64,000 bases of DNA from ZC4RG20 sp963702105 (GTDB lineage Bacteria > Pseudomonadota > Gammaproteobacteria > Steroidobacterales > Rariloculaceae): positions 2,728,001-2,792,000 of the forward strand of contig OY969712.1 of the NCBI GenBank assembly GCA_963702105.1, written 5' to 3'. How positions within the stretch are numbered: position 1 is the stretch's first letter; every line of letters begins with the position of its first letter. The position numbers and the translations under genes are program-made. The notes under the pieces were generated by a model. The model had not been told where the DNA came from. It was given only the letters and a program-made list of their open reading frames with translations, and searched no databases. Below, piece after piece: positions 51,076-59,572 of the stretch.

Positions 51076-52602
51076 CTACTTGGGCGGACTGCTCGCCTTG
51101 CGCAGGATCGCCGCGATTTCCGGCGAGACCGTGTTGTCGCGCCCGCCGATGTTGCCGAGCGCCGCGTCCACGGGCGACTTGTCCAGCGCGTCGACAACGT
51201 CGACCTGGGCCCCGTGGGCGATGAGGTACTCGACCACCCGTTTCCAGCCCCACCTGACGGCGCCGTAGAGCGCCGTCTGCCCCTCGCGATCGGTCATGGT
51301 GCTGATGCGCGCGATGCGTGCCGTGCGGCTGTGGATGTCCGTGACGCGCGCATTGATGTCCGCCCCGGCCCCGAGCAGCAAATCGAGCGTCGCGATGATC
51401 TCGTCCTGCAGGTCGCCCTTCAGATCAAGCCTTCGATCGCGCGGCGAGACGCCCATGCCCGCCGCGGCCATGAGCGGCGTCACGCCCATGACGGTCGGCA
51501 GGTCCACGAGGGCGCCGTGCTCGAGCAGCAGGCGCACGGCCTCCGTGTCGTGGGAGGCGGCGGCCCTGAGTAGTGGCGTCGCGCCCGTCGTGAGGTCGTC
51601 GTCGATGAAGCGGCTCTCGTTGGCGCCCCGGTTCGGCCGGTGCATGTCGAGCTGCGTATTCGGGTCCACCCCGGCGGCGAGCAGCGCCCGCACGATGTCG
51701 AGCGCCGAAGCCTGTTGCGGCGCCGGCTGCGGCCCGAAGCGCGGGTGATACGTGTGCATGTCCACGGCCATGTAGAGCGCCGTGCGTCCAGCCGAGTCGG
51801 CGACGTGCGGATTCGCGCCGCGCTCGAGCAGCAGCTTGGCCGTGTCGAAGCGCCAGTTGTCGAGGGCAATCATGAGGGGCGTCACGCCGTCCGGGTTGGG
51901 GCGGTTTAAGTCGGCCCCTGCGTCGAGAATCGCGGCCGCGCAGCCCACGCAGCCCGCGCGGGCGGCGTAGAGCAAGGCCGTAAGACCGCCCGTCGGCCGG
52001 TACTGGGCCCGCGGCTCGGAGGTGATCTGGGAGGGCCAGTCCTCGGCCTTGGCGCGCACGTGCACGTCGGCGCCGTGAGCGATGAGGAGCCGGGTCATCT
52101 CGGGCGCGCTCGAGTCCGCGGCCCACATGAGCGCCGTCTGCCCGTGCCAGGCCTCGCGCGCGTTGATGTGCGCGCCGTGGCGCAAGAGTGGCTCCGCCAC
52201 CTCGACGACGCCTGTGCGCGCTGCCAGCATCAGGGCCGTCTGCCCGTCGGCGTTCGGCGAGTCCGGGTCGGCGCCGGCGTCGAGCAGCAGCTCGACGAGA
52301 TCGGGCTTCGCGGCCTTCACGGCCTCGGCGAGCGGGCTCGAGCCGTATGCGTTGACGGCGCCGGCCTTCGCGCCGTGCGCGAGCAGCGCCTTCGTGAGCT
52401 CGGCGTCGATGCGGTAGACGGCCCAGTGCAGCGGCGTCGTCCCGTCGCCCTGAGCTGCATTGACGTCGGCGCCGTCGCGGATCATCTTCAGCGCCGCCTC
52501 GCGGTGTCCAGTCTGAATCAGGCCGGCGAGAGAGTCGTCCTCGGCTGCAGCTGAACGCGCGAGCGCGAGAAGCGAAAGCAAGGCGAAGGCAGCGTGTTTC
52601 AT
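51076..52602 (-). CDS. Exported ankyrin-repeat protein (operon B, last gene)
   Basis: The 508-residue product has a signal peptide (AFALLSLLALARSAAAEDD) and about ten ankyrin repeats, for example LTKALLAHGAKAGAVNAYGS, LVELLLDAGADPDSPNADGQ, MTRLLIAHGADVHVRAKAED and TAKLLLERGANPHVADSAGR. It resembles the ankyrin protein of operon A in layout and in long inserts between repeats, so the two are likely paralogues. It follows the MBL hydrolase gene by 6 bases. Confidence 0.87.
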   Translation of the reverse strand: MKHAAFALLSLLALARSAAAEDDSLAGLIQTGHREAALKMIRDGADVNAAQGDGTTPLHWAVYRIDAELTKALLAHGAKAGAVNAYGSSPLAEAVKAAKPDLVELLLDAGADPDSPNADGQTALMLAARTGVVEVAEPLLRHGAHINAREAWHGQTALMWAADSSAPEMTRLLIAHGADVHVRAKAEDWPSQITSEPRAQYRPTGGLTALLYAARAGCVGCAAAILDAGADLNRPNPDGVTPLMIALDNWRFDTAKLLLERGANPHVADSAGRTALYMAVDMHTYHPRFGPQPAPQQASALDIVRALLAAGVDPNTQLDMHRPNRGANESRFIDDDLTTGATPLLRAAASHDTEAVRLLLEHGALVDLPTVMGVTPLMAAAGMGVSPRDRRLDLKGDLQDEIIATLDLLLGAGADINARVTDIHSRTARIARISTMTDREGQTALYGAVRWGWKRVVEYLIAHGAQVDVVDALDKSPVDAALGNIGGRDNTVSPEIAAILRKASSPPK

Positions 52603-52608
52603 GGCTTG

Positions 52609-53556
52609 CTAAACGATATCCGGCGAGAGCGTCTTGTTGTGTGCCCAAAGCCCCTTGGCCGCCGCATAGACGAACTTTAACGGGTCCTCGAATTTGCGGC
52701 CGAGTCCATCCATGATGCCCGCGGCGATCATGTCTTGCGGGCCCTCCCCCTTTCTGATGAGCTCCACCATGCGCTCGAAGAGCGTCTTCATGAGGTCGCG
52801 CTCGGCCTGAACGGCGGCCCGGCCGACCGGAGCGCCGTAACTCGGCACATAGAGCGTCTTTTCGTCGCCGAGCGCGAGCAGCCGCTCGAGCGCGTCCACG
52901 CGGCCGCCGAGCCAGCCGCCGCCGAACCAGTCGAGCATGGGATCGCGAGCCGGCGAGACGGCGCAGCCGACGGCCACGACGTTGCTGTCCGGAAAACGGA
53001 CGTAGATGTCGCCGTCGGTATGGGCTTCGAGCAGATGCCCGTATTCGATGGGCGCGCCGCCGATCGTCGTCGCGCCCGTCGAATAGAAGACCTCGGACGG
53101 AATGCCGGGCTGTGCAAGGGGCGCGCGGTAGCGGTCTTCCGCAGGCAGGTAGTAGCCCGCGGCGAGCCGCTGCCGCGTCTTCGCATGGGCGACGATCTTC
53201 GCACCGGCGCGGCCGAGCGCCTCGTTGCCGCCGATCTGGTCGAGGTGCCAGTGGCTGTTGAACAGCGTGCGCCGCCCGTCGGCGCCCGGCAGCGCGGCCA
53301 ATGCCGCGAGCAGCGCCTGCGAGTGCGCGGCGGCCCCGCTGTCCACGAGCACCTGACCCGCCTCGGTCGAGCGCACGAGCACGTTGCCGCCGGCGCCCGT
53401 GATCGCCACGAGCCGGTCGGCGACGGGCACGACCGCGGGGGCGGCCGCTTCGGCGCGGCGCATCCAGGCGGGCAGCCAGAGCGCGGCGGCGGCGCCCAGC
53501 GCACCTTTGATCAGGTTCCTGCGGCCGGTCGTGACCGGCGAGCTGCGATCGCTCAT
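52609..53556 (-). CDS. Tat-exported MBL-fold hydrolase (operon B)
   Basis: The 315-residue protein has a Tat signal (GRRNLIKGALGAAAALWLP). The MBL metal motif is FNSHWHLDQIGGNEAL, where the last His of HxHxDH is Gln. Later positions are LLEAHTDGDIYVRFPD (His, Asp) and VVAVGCAVSPARDPML, where the Asp of the usual GD is Cys. The fold is therefore kept with a changed second metal site. It could be a lactonase- or SoxH-like enzyme with one metal, or inactive. It lies 6 bases after the DUF1552 gene, occupying the place taken by the FMN oxidase in operon A. Confidence 0.83.
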   Translation of the reverse strand: MSDRSSPVTTGRRNLIKGALGAAAALWLPAWMRRAEAAAPAVVPVADRLVAITGAGGNVLVRSTEAGQVLVDSGAAAHSQALLAALAALPGADGRRTLFNSHWHLDQIGGNEALGRAGAKIVAHAKTRQRLAAGYYLPAEDRYRAPLAQPGIPSEVFYSTGATTIGGAPIEYGHLLEAHTDGDIYVRFPDSNVVAVGCAVSPARDPMLDWFGGGWLGGRVDALERLLALGDEKTLYVPSYGAPVGRAAVQAERDLMKTLFERMVELIRKGEGPQDMIAAGIMDGLGRKFEDPLKFVYAAAKGLWAHNKTLSPDIV

Positions 53557-53562
53557 GGGCGC

Positions 53563-54912
53563 TCAGACTCCGGCAATCTCGCCCGTGCTGTCCACGTAGC
53601 GCTTCAGCTCGAACCCCGCCTTGTTGAGCACGGTCAGGTGCAGGTTCGTCAGCGTCGTGTGCTCGGGCAGCGTGATCTGACGGCCGCCGCGCGCGAGCGC
53701 GCCGCAGCCGCCGCCGACGAGAATGTTCGGCAGCGGATAATTGTTGTGCCGGTCGCTGTTGCTCATGTTCGAGCCGTACAGGAACATCGATTGGTCGAGC
53801 AGCGAGCTCTCGCCCTCGCGAATGCCCGCGATCTTGGCGAGGAAATCCGCAAAGCGCTGCATGTGGTAGGTCTGGATCTTCACGAGCTTCTCGAGCTTCT
53901 CGACGTCGTTCGCGTGATGCGAGAGCGGATGGAACGCGTCCGGCACGCCGATGTGGTTGTACGTGCGGTTCGTGCCTTCCGAGACCATGATGTAGGAGAC
54001 GACGCGCGTGAGGTTCGCCTGATAGGCGAGCGCGACGAGGTCGAACATGAGCTTGACCTGCTCGTCGAAGGCCTTGAGCTCGCCGACCGGCGCTTCGGGC
54101 AGCGTCACGTGCGAGAGATCCCGCTTCTCGGCCTTCTCGACGCGCCGCTCGATCTCGCGCACCGTGTCGAGATACTCGTCGAGCACCATGCGGTCGGCCG
54201 GCCCGACCGCGCGCTGCAGCGCCTTCGTGCGCTCGGAGATCAGGTCGAGCAGGCTCTTCGTCTGCCGCGTGATCGCGTCGCGCTCGGCCGGCGTATCGCC
54301 TTCGCCGAAGAGCTGCGTGAACACCTTGCGCGGGTTGTACTCCATGGGCAGGGGCGACGTTGCGTTGCGGAACGACAGCGTCGAGCTGTAGTAGCAGCCG
54401 CCGCCGGCGGGACACGCGGCGACCTGGATCGTGGTTTCCGACGCGACCTCGAGCGAAGGCAGCGCCGTCTCTTGGCCGATGCGGCCCGCGATGAGCTGAT
54501 CGATCGTCGGCGCCATCTTGGCGCCCGTGGCGTTCGTGTCCGGACGCACGCCGCTGAGCCAGGTGGCCGGGACGAGGCTGTGCACCGAGTTTTGATTGGC
54601 TTTGTTCTCGAGGTTGCCGAAAGACGTTACGTAGCCCTTGTACTTTTCGAGCGGCGCCATGATGGGGCTGAGCTTGAAACCGGCGCCCTCCCCGCTCGGC
54701 GTCCAGTGATCCATAGCCGGCCCGTGCGACGTGTTCCACATGATCGCGCCGTGCGGAATGTAGAAGAACCCGACGCGCAGCCGCGGCGCCGCGGCCGTAT
54801 CGGCGAGCGCCGTGGCCGCGGGGATCATAGCGTCGAGCAGCGGCAGACCCACTGCGACCCCGGCGCCCTTGAGCACGGTGCGCCGCGAGAGATGCTTCTT
54901 AGTCAGGAACAT
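53563..54912 (-). CDS. Tat-exported DUF1552 protein (operon B)
   Basis: The 449-residue protein is a paralogue of the operon A protein: Tat signal HLSRRTVLKGAGVAVGLPLL, FFYIPHGAIMWNTSHG, YVTSFGNLENKANQN, TIDQLIAGRIGQETALPSLE, LPMEYNPRKVFTQLFGEGDT and LLDQSMFLYGSNMSNSDRHN. A Cys pair in ACPAGGGCYYSS corresponds to SCGDLSCAY in the paralogue. Its start follows the stop of the DUF1592 gene by 4 bases. Function unknown. Confidence 0.9.
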   Translation of the reverse strand: MFLTKKHLSRRTVLKGAGVAVGLPLLDAMIPAATALADTAAAPRLRVGFFYIPHGAIMWNTSHGPAMDHWTPSGEGAGFKLSPIMAPLEKYKGYVTSFGNLENKANQNSVHSLVPATWLSGVRPDTNATGAKMAPTIDQLIAGRIGQETALPSLEVASETTIQVAACPAGGGCYYSSTLSFRNATSPLPMEYNPRKVFTQLFGEGDTPAERDAITRQTKSLLDLISERTKALQRAVGPADRMVLDEYLDTVREIERRVEKAEKRDLSHVTLPEAPVGELKAFDEQVKLMFDLVALAYQANLTRVVSYIMVSEGTNRTYNHIGVPDAFHPLSHHANDVEKLEKLVKIQTYHMQRFADFLAKIAGIREGESSLLDQSMFLYGSNMSNSDRHNNYPLPNILVGGGCGALARGGRQITLPEHTTLTNLHLTVLNKAGFELKRYVDSTGEIAGV

Positions 54913-54916
54913 CGGC

Positions 54917-57448
54917 CTAATCCTTCTCGGTTGTCGCGCCGCCGAGGCGCACCGGGCCTTCCGCTCCGCGAGCGGCCACCTGCGGCCCCTTGGCTGCCGG
55001 CGCGACCGGCGCGGGCGGCGGGGTCGGCGCGGCCGGAGCCGCGGGCGCCTGCATGCGGAACGCGTCGCTGTTCACTACGCCGGCGACGAGCGCGGAGAAG
55101 CGATAGTCCTCGCGCGCCGCGGCGCGCACGATCGCACGCACCTGCGGCATATCGAAGTATTCGAGCTTGCGCCCGATCGCGTACATCATGAGCTTTTCGG
55201 TCAGCGCCTGCACGAACTGATCGGGGCGCGCGAGCAGCGCCTGCCGAAGCTCCACGGGCCCGTTGACGGCGACGCCGCTCGGCAGCACGGTGCGCGCATC
55301 GATGCGCTGGCCTGCGGCTCTGTCCATGTCGCGCCACGCGCCCGTGACCGTAAAATTCTCGAGCGCGAGGCCGTAAGGGTCGATGACGCCGTGGCAGCCC
55401 TTGCACGTCGGGTTCGCGCGGTGACGCTCGAGCCGGTCGCGAATCGTCTTCGGCTTTTCGCCTTTCGGCGTCGTGAGGTCCGTGTTGACGTTGGGCGGGG
55501 GCGGCGTCGGCGGCGTGCCCATGAGCTTGTCGAGCACCCAGGCGCCGCGTAGCACCGGCGACGTGCGGTCGCCGTAGGACGTGCGCAGCAGCACGGCGCC
55601 CTTGCCGAGCAGCCCGAAACGCCTGGGATCGTCGAGCGTCACGGGCCGGAACTGCGGACCGTGCACGGAATCGATGCCGTACAGGCGCGCGAGCGGCTCG
55701 TCGAGGAAGGTTTTATTCGAGCGCAGCAGCTCGAGCACGTTGCGGTCGCCGAGCAGCACGCTCTCGAGGAACAGCCGAACCTCCGTGCTCATGTCCTGGC
55801 GCAGCGCATCGCTGAAGCCCGGGAACAGCTGCTTGTCGGGATCGACGGAATCGAGGTCGGCGAGATTGAGCCACTTGAGCGCGAAGCTCGTGACGAGGGT
55901 CTCAGCCCGCGGGTCGGCCAGCATGCGCCGAACCTGCGCGTTCAGGACATCGGGCGCGTGGAGCTTGTTCGCCGTCGCGAGCTCGAGCAGCTTGTCGTCC
56001 GGTCCGCGGCTCCAGAGAAAGAACGACAGCCGCGAGGCGAGCTCGAGGTCGCTGAGCGCGAACGCGCGGCCCGGCACCGCGCCGGGCGGCGGCATTATCT
56101 CGCGATAGAGGAAGTCCGGGCTCGTGAGCACCGCAACGATCATCTGCTCGATGCCGGCGTCGAAGCCGCCGCCGTCCCGGCGGCCCGCCTCGTAGAACGG
56201 CATGAGCCTCGCCACGTCGTCGGCATCCACGGGACGGCGGAAGGCGCGGCGCGCGAGGTTCGCCGTAATGCGTTCCGCGCAGCCGCGCTCCTCGGCCGCG
56301 GATTCAGGCGTACAGACGAAGATCTTGCGGCGGCTCGGCGTCACGGAGACGCCCGTCGGGTTGAAGGGACCGTCCACCTCGATGCCGCCGATGACGCGCG
56401 GCACGCGCTGCTGGCCCGTGAAGCTGAAGCCGCCGTAGGGCGTGAAGCCGAAAGTCGTGCCTTCCGTCGCGGCGCGCGAGCGCTCGACGAACGTGACGAC
56501 GACCTCGTGCACGCCGGCGCGTACCTGCAGCGGAATGTCCGCGAAGCGCTTCATGATCTCGGCGCGCGCCGGGGCGCCGCCCTTGTTCACGAGCGCGAGA
56601 TCCTCGGCGCCGCCGAGCCGCGCGCGGAACACTTCGCGGCGGTCGAGCAGGAGGACGACGGTCTGCACGGTCTCGAGCGAGCGCGGATAGAGCCCCACGT
56701 CGAGATCGGTGAGCGTCAATCGATAGTCGCCGTCCGCCGGGAAGTCGTACTTGAACGACGTGCCGCCGCGCGTGCCGAGCGGCAGCCCGTCCACGTACCC
56801 GTCCTGGTCGCCCTCGGGCGGCGGAAACGTCACGCTCGCGGCCTTCGGCGCGGCCTGGCCCACGGCGAGCCGCGCGACGGTGCGCGCCGTGGAAATGTAC
56901 TGCTCGAGAAACGCCGGCGAGACGCTCAGCGCCGCGGCGATGTTGTCGAAGCCGTCTACCTCGATCTCGGTCGGCAGGTACTGGGCGGCGTCGATGTCCA
57001 CGCCCAGCAGGTCCTGGACCGAAGCGGCGTACTCGGTCCGGTTCAACCGGTGGATCCCGACCCGGCCCGCCTTGGGCGTCGCCGGGTTGCGGTCGAGGCT
57101 GCGCTCGGCCCATTTGACGAACGCATCGATGCGGGCCTGATCGGGCTGCGGATTGCCGGGCGGCGGCATGAGGCGACCGCGGAGCTTGCGAACCGCCGTC
57201 TCGAAGGTCTTGGGATCGCGCGCGAGGTCCGCCTTCGTCACGCCCTCGAGCACGACGTTGCCCGTCGCCTCGATGGCGTTGTGGCAGTCCGTGCAGTAGT
57301 ACTCGAGCATGCCGAGCTGACGCTCGGCCGGGTCGCCGAACAACCCCGTGTGAGGCAGGACGAACGCGGCGGCGGCCGCGGCGGCGAAGCCGAGCGTACC
57401 GCCGAGCAGCCACCAGGAACGTTTCATTTGCGGCATGAAACGAAGCAT
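54917..57448 (-). CDS. DUF1587/1592/1588/1585 multi-domain cytochrome-like protein (operon B, first gene)
   Basis: The 843-residue protein has an N-terminal membrane segment (WWLLGGTLGFAAAAAAAFVL) and then the same series as in operon A: heme motif YYCTDCHNAIEATG, IHRLNRTEYAASVQDLLGVD (DUF1587), GLPLGTRGGTSFKYDFPADG, RRAFRRPVDADDVARLMPFY, LELASRLSFFLWSRGPDDKL (DUF1592), FGLLGKGAVLLRTSYGDRTS (DUF1588) and NPTCKGCHGVIDPYGLALEN (DUF1585, second heme). A Pro/Ala-rich tail of about 45 residues is an addition over the paralogue. Starts 57448, 57436 and 57427 are all possible; none has a clear ribosome site. Confidence 0.9.
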   Translation of the reverse strand: MLRFMPQMKRSWWLLGGTLGFAAAAAAAFVLPHTGLFGDPAERQLGMLEYYCTDCHNAIEATGNVVLEGVTKADLARDPKTFETAVRKLRGRLMPPPGNPQPDQARIDAFVKWAERSLDRNPATPKAGRVGIHRLNRTEYAASVQDLLGVDIDAAQYLPTEIEVDGFDNIAAALSVSPAFLEQYISTARTVARLAVGQAAPKAASVTFPPPEGDQDGYVDGLPLGTRGGTSFKYDFPADGDYRLTLTDLDVGLYPRSLETVQTVVLLLDRREVFRARLGGAEDLALVNKGGAPARAEIMKRFADIPLQVRAGVHEVVVTFVERSRAATEGTTFGFTPYGGFSFTGQQRVPRVIGGIEVDGPFNPTGVSVTPSRRKIFVCTPESAAEERGCAERITANLARRAFRRPVDADDVARLMPFYEAGRRDGGGFDAGIEQMIVAVLTSPDFLYREIMPPPGAVPGRAFALSDLELASRLSFFLWSRGPDDKLLELATANKLHAPDVLNAQVRRMLADPRAETLVTSFALKWLNLADLDSVDPDKQLFPGFSDALRQDMSTEVRLFLESVLLGDRNVLELLRSNKTFLDEPLARLYGIDSVHGPQFRPVTLDDPRRFGLLGKGAVLLRTSYGDRTSPVLRGAWVLDKLMGTPPTPPPPNVNTDLTTPKGEKPKTIRDRLERHRANPTCKGCHGVIDPYGLALENFTVTGAWRDMDRAAGQRIDARTVLPSGVAVNGPVELRQALLARPDQFVQALTEKLMMYAIGRKLEYFDMPQVRAIVRAAAREDYRFSALVAGVVNSDAFRMQAPAAPAAPTPPPAPVAPAAKGPQVAARGAEGPVRLGGATTEKD

Positions 57449-57589
57449 AGAGCCGGCCGCCCGGCCGGTCCAGAAGCCCGGCCGGGGCCTGTCCCGGTCG
57501 AATCGGCGTTCGGCGTTATGGAGGCCCCGCAGCGCCCGGCAGGCCGACGCGATCGGGGACGCCCCGAGCCTCATCCGTGCCCGAGCACC

Positions 57590-58183
57590 TCAGCGTGAGC
57601 GGTCCGCGTCCTTTTCCGCACGGGCCGCGCCGATCGCCGTCTTGACGTGCTTGGCCTCCTCCGGCGGAGGCAGCACCGCCTTCATGCCGAGCGACTCGAT
57701 CCACAGCTCACGGCACCAGCCGCGGGTATGGTAGAGGTGCTCGTCCTCCTGGTCCTCGACTTCCTCGAACGCCTGCTTGAAAGCTTTTCTTTCGTCGCCC
57801 TTGAGCTTCTCAGCGCATTTGCCGAGCAGCTCCCAATCGAGATGATCCTTGGTCTCGGCGAGCACGACGCACTCGCAGGCGACGAGCTGCGCGGCTTCGC
57901 GCTTGGCTTCGGATAAGGCCATCTCCATGGCCTCGACGAGCGCCGAGCCGAGGTGATGTACGACCTTCGTGCCGGATGTTTGCGTCTGCGGATCGACGCC
58001 GAGCGTCCGGCATAGATTCTCGGCGATCTCGACGTGACGCTTCGTCTGCCCGAGATACTCCTCCCACTCTTCCTTGAGGTCGTCGTCCACGGCGCACTTC
58101 AGCGCCGTCTCGTATACCAGCACACCGCCCCGCTCCTGCTCCAGGGACTGAAGCAAGAGCTCCTCGAGTTGCTTGCGCTCCAT
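57590..58183 (-). CDS. Ferritin-like helical-bundle protein
   Basis: The 197-residue product is all-helical: LLQSLEQERGGVLVYETALK, QTKRHVEIAENLC, CECVVLAETKDHLDWELLGK and EVEDQEDEHLYHTRGWCREL. Glu and His residues recur in ExxH-like positions on four helices, as in ferritin-like di-iron bundles, so metal binding is plausible but not certain. AAGGAGG eight bases before the ATG at 58183 fixes the start. Cytoplasmic, function unknown. Confidence 0.75.
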   Translation of the reverse strand: MERKQLEELLLQSLEQERGGVLVYETALKCAVDDDLKEEWEEYLGQTKRHVEIAENLCRTLGVDPQTQTSGTKVVHHLGSALVEAMEMALSEAKREAAQLVACECVVLAETKDHLDWELLGKCAEKLKGDERKAFKQAFEEVEDQEDEHLYHTRGWCRELWIESLGMKAVLPPPEEAKHVKTAIGAARAEKDADRSR

Positions 58184-58273
58184 TACGGCCGCCTCCTTGG
58201 TTGACCGCAACGGGCGTTGCAAAGCTTGTGCCATTCGTCCCATCCGGGACGACGGGAAGGTGCTTGCCTCGCT

Positions 58274-59401
58274 CTATGGAGCCTTCTGCGCGCCCTTACG
58301 CGAATAGTTCACGTAGGTCAGCTCCTTGCACTGGTCTACGTCGAACGGCGCATCCGCCGGCAGCACAACGTCGGTGCCGACGTACTTGTCCGTGTAGTAG
58401 ACCGGATCCTCGGCCACGTACTCGCGCTTCAGGGCCATCTTCTTGGGGTCGAGTGTGAACCGTTCGATGACGTGCAGCTTGTCGCTGTTCTTGACGGGGG
58501 CGGCAAGCAGGCCGGGCAGAAACCCGACGGTGTCCACGACGAGCGTGTCTCCCTCCCAATGGCCGATCGAGTGGCCGGCCCTGCTCGGGACGAGGTCGCT
58601 CGGATGCGTCGTCATGTTCATGTGGATCGTCCGCTTCAACCCGCGGCCATACTCGAGCGTGATCTCGTCCTTGCCCTGGGTGATGCGGTTGATCGGCCCG
58701 TCGAAGACCCAGTCGAACAGGATGCTCGTAATCTCGCAGTGCATGCGCGGGTTGTCCTGCGGCGGCGCCTTGCGCAGCGCCTCGGCGGCCGCGCGGCCCG
58801 CCTCCGTGAACGTGACCGGCCGCGCGCCCCAGCCCGCGTCCGGCACCTCGGAGGGCGCCAGCTTGCCCGCCTCCACGGCCTCGACCATGCTCTTCGGCAC
58901 CAACAGGCCCCGCTTGCCGCCCGGCGGGCTCGCCAGCAGGTACTGCTCCTCGGCCCAGTCGCCCGAGATGTTCGGCTCGCCCGAAGGCAGGCGCAGCGGC
59001 CGGTCCTTGCGCTTTGCGGCGCCGCTCGAGCTCAACTGCTCGTAACGCTCCAGCGTCGGCGCATCGCCGATCTTCAGCGTCTCGACATAACACGAAGTGG
59101 GATCGTCGCGGTGCGGGTGGCCGGAGACCTTGATGTGCGCGCCGACGACGAACATTTCCGGCGACCAGCCGGAACGGCGCAGCACGGTCGCCGCCCGCAT
59201 CTCGCAGCGCATCGGCGTCGTCTTGCCGTCGGCCCCGACCGTATCGAAGTAAACGTAGGAATGCGGGTTAACGAAATCGAGCCGCGTCAGCGTGCCCTCG
59301 AGCTCGATGTTCTTGCGCAGATCGAACCGGCCGAAGCCGTGATGGGCCCAAGCCGAAGCCGACAGCACGACGGCAAGCAGGGCAGCCCAGACTCTCGACA
59401 T
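58274..59401 (-). CDS. Exported DUF6152-like protein
   Basis: The 375-residue protein has a signal peptide (VWAALLAVVLSASAWAHHG). The mature part begins HHGFGRFDLRKNIELEGTLT and RLDFVNPHSYVYFD, as in DUF6152 exported proteins, an OB-like domain. The rest (residues 160-375) is a second domain with GHSIGHWEGDTLVVDTVGFL and FTLDPKKMALKREYVAEDP, frequently fused in these proteins. Function is unknown; His residues at the mature N-terminus could bind metal. AGGAAGGGAG precedes the ATG at 59401. Confidence 0.8.
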   Translation of the reverse strand: MSRVWAALLAVVLSASAWAHHGFGRFDLRKNIELEGTLTRLDFVNPHSYVYFDTVGADGKTTPMRCEMRAATVLRRSGWSPEMFVVGAHIKVSGHPHRDDPTSCYVETLKIGDAPTLERYEQLSSSGAAKRKDRPLRLPSGEPNISGDWAEEQYLLASPPGGKRGLLVPKSMVEAVEAGKLAPSEVPDAGWGARPVTFTEAGRAAAEALRKAPPQDNPRMHCEITSILFDWVFDGPINRITQGKDEITLEYGRGLKRTIHMNMTTHPSDLVPSRAGHSIGHWEGDTLVVDTVGFLPGLLAAPVKNSDKLHVIERFTLDPKKMALKREYVAEDPVYYTDKYVGTDVVLPADAPFDVDQCKELTYVNYSRKGAQKAP

Positions 59402-59517
59402 CTCCCTTCCTCCCCGGGCACGGCCCGAGCGGCCGCCCAAAGCGCGAGTATACCGAGCGCCCGGCGAACCGGCGATATGCCCTCCCGGGCTCGCGGTTTC
59501 AGGACGGCCGATTGCCT

Positions 59518-59538
59518 GTACTTTTTTATACAAAGTAC
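59518..59538. promoter_or_regulatory. Inverted repeat abutting the -35 box of the radical SAM gene
   Basis: GTACTTT-TTTATAC-AAAGTAC is a perfect 7-bp inverted repeat in an AT-rich island inside otherwise G+C-rich DNA. It ends one base before the TTGACA hexamer at 59539, the place where a repressor or activator would act on the promoter. Confidence 0.45.
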
Positions 59539-59566
59539 TTGACAGCGGCTACCACTTTGCTAGGCT
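59539..59566 (+). promoter_or_regulatory. Sigma-70-like promoter of the radical SAM gene
   Basis: TTGACA (59539-59544) is a perfect -35 hexamer; 16 bases later stands TAGGCT (59561-59566), a fair -10. The expected transcription start falls at about 59573, which is the A of the ATG, so the mRNA would have no leader. Confidence 0.5.
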
Positions 59567-59572
59567 TCGCGC

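Noticed and set aside
51425..54739. Minus-strand open frame of 1104 codons overlapping three operon B genes
   Set aside because: It is a shifted frame over the DUF1552, MBL and ankyrin genes with Arg-rich, low-complexity translation and no start context.
52735..55191. Long plus-strand open frame (818 codons) opposite operon B
   Set aside because: Its translation is rich in Arg, Val and His repeats typical of high-G+C antisense frames; DUF1552 and MBL motifs on the other strand explain the DNA.
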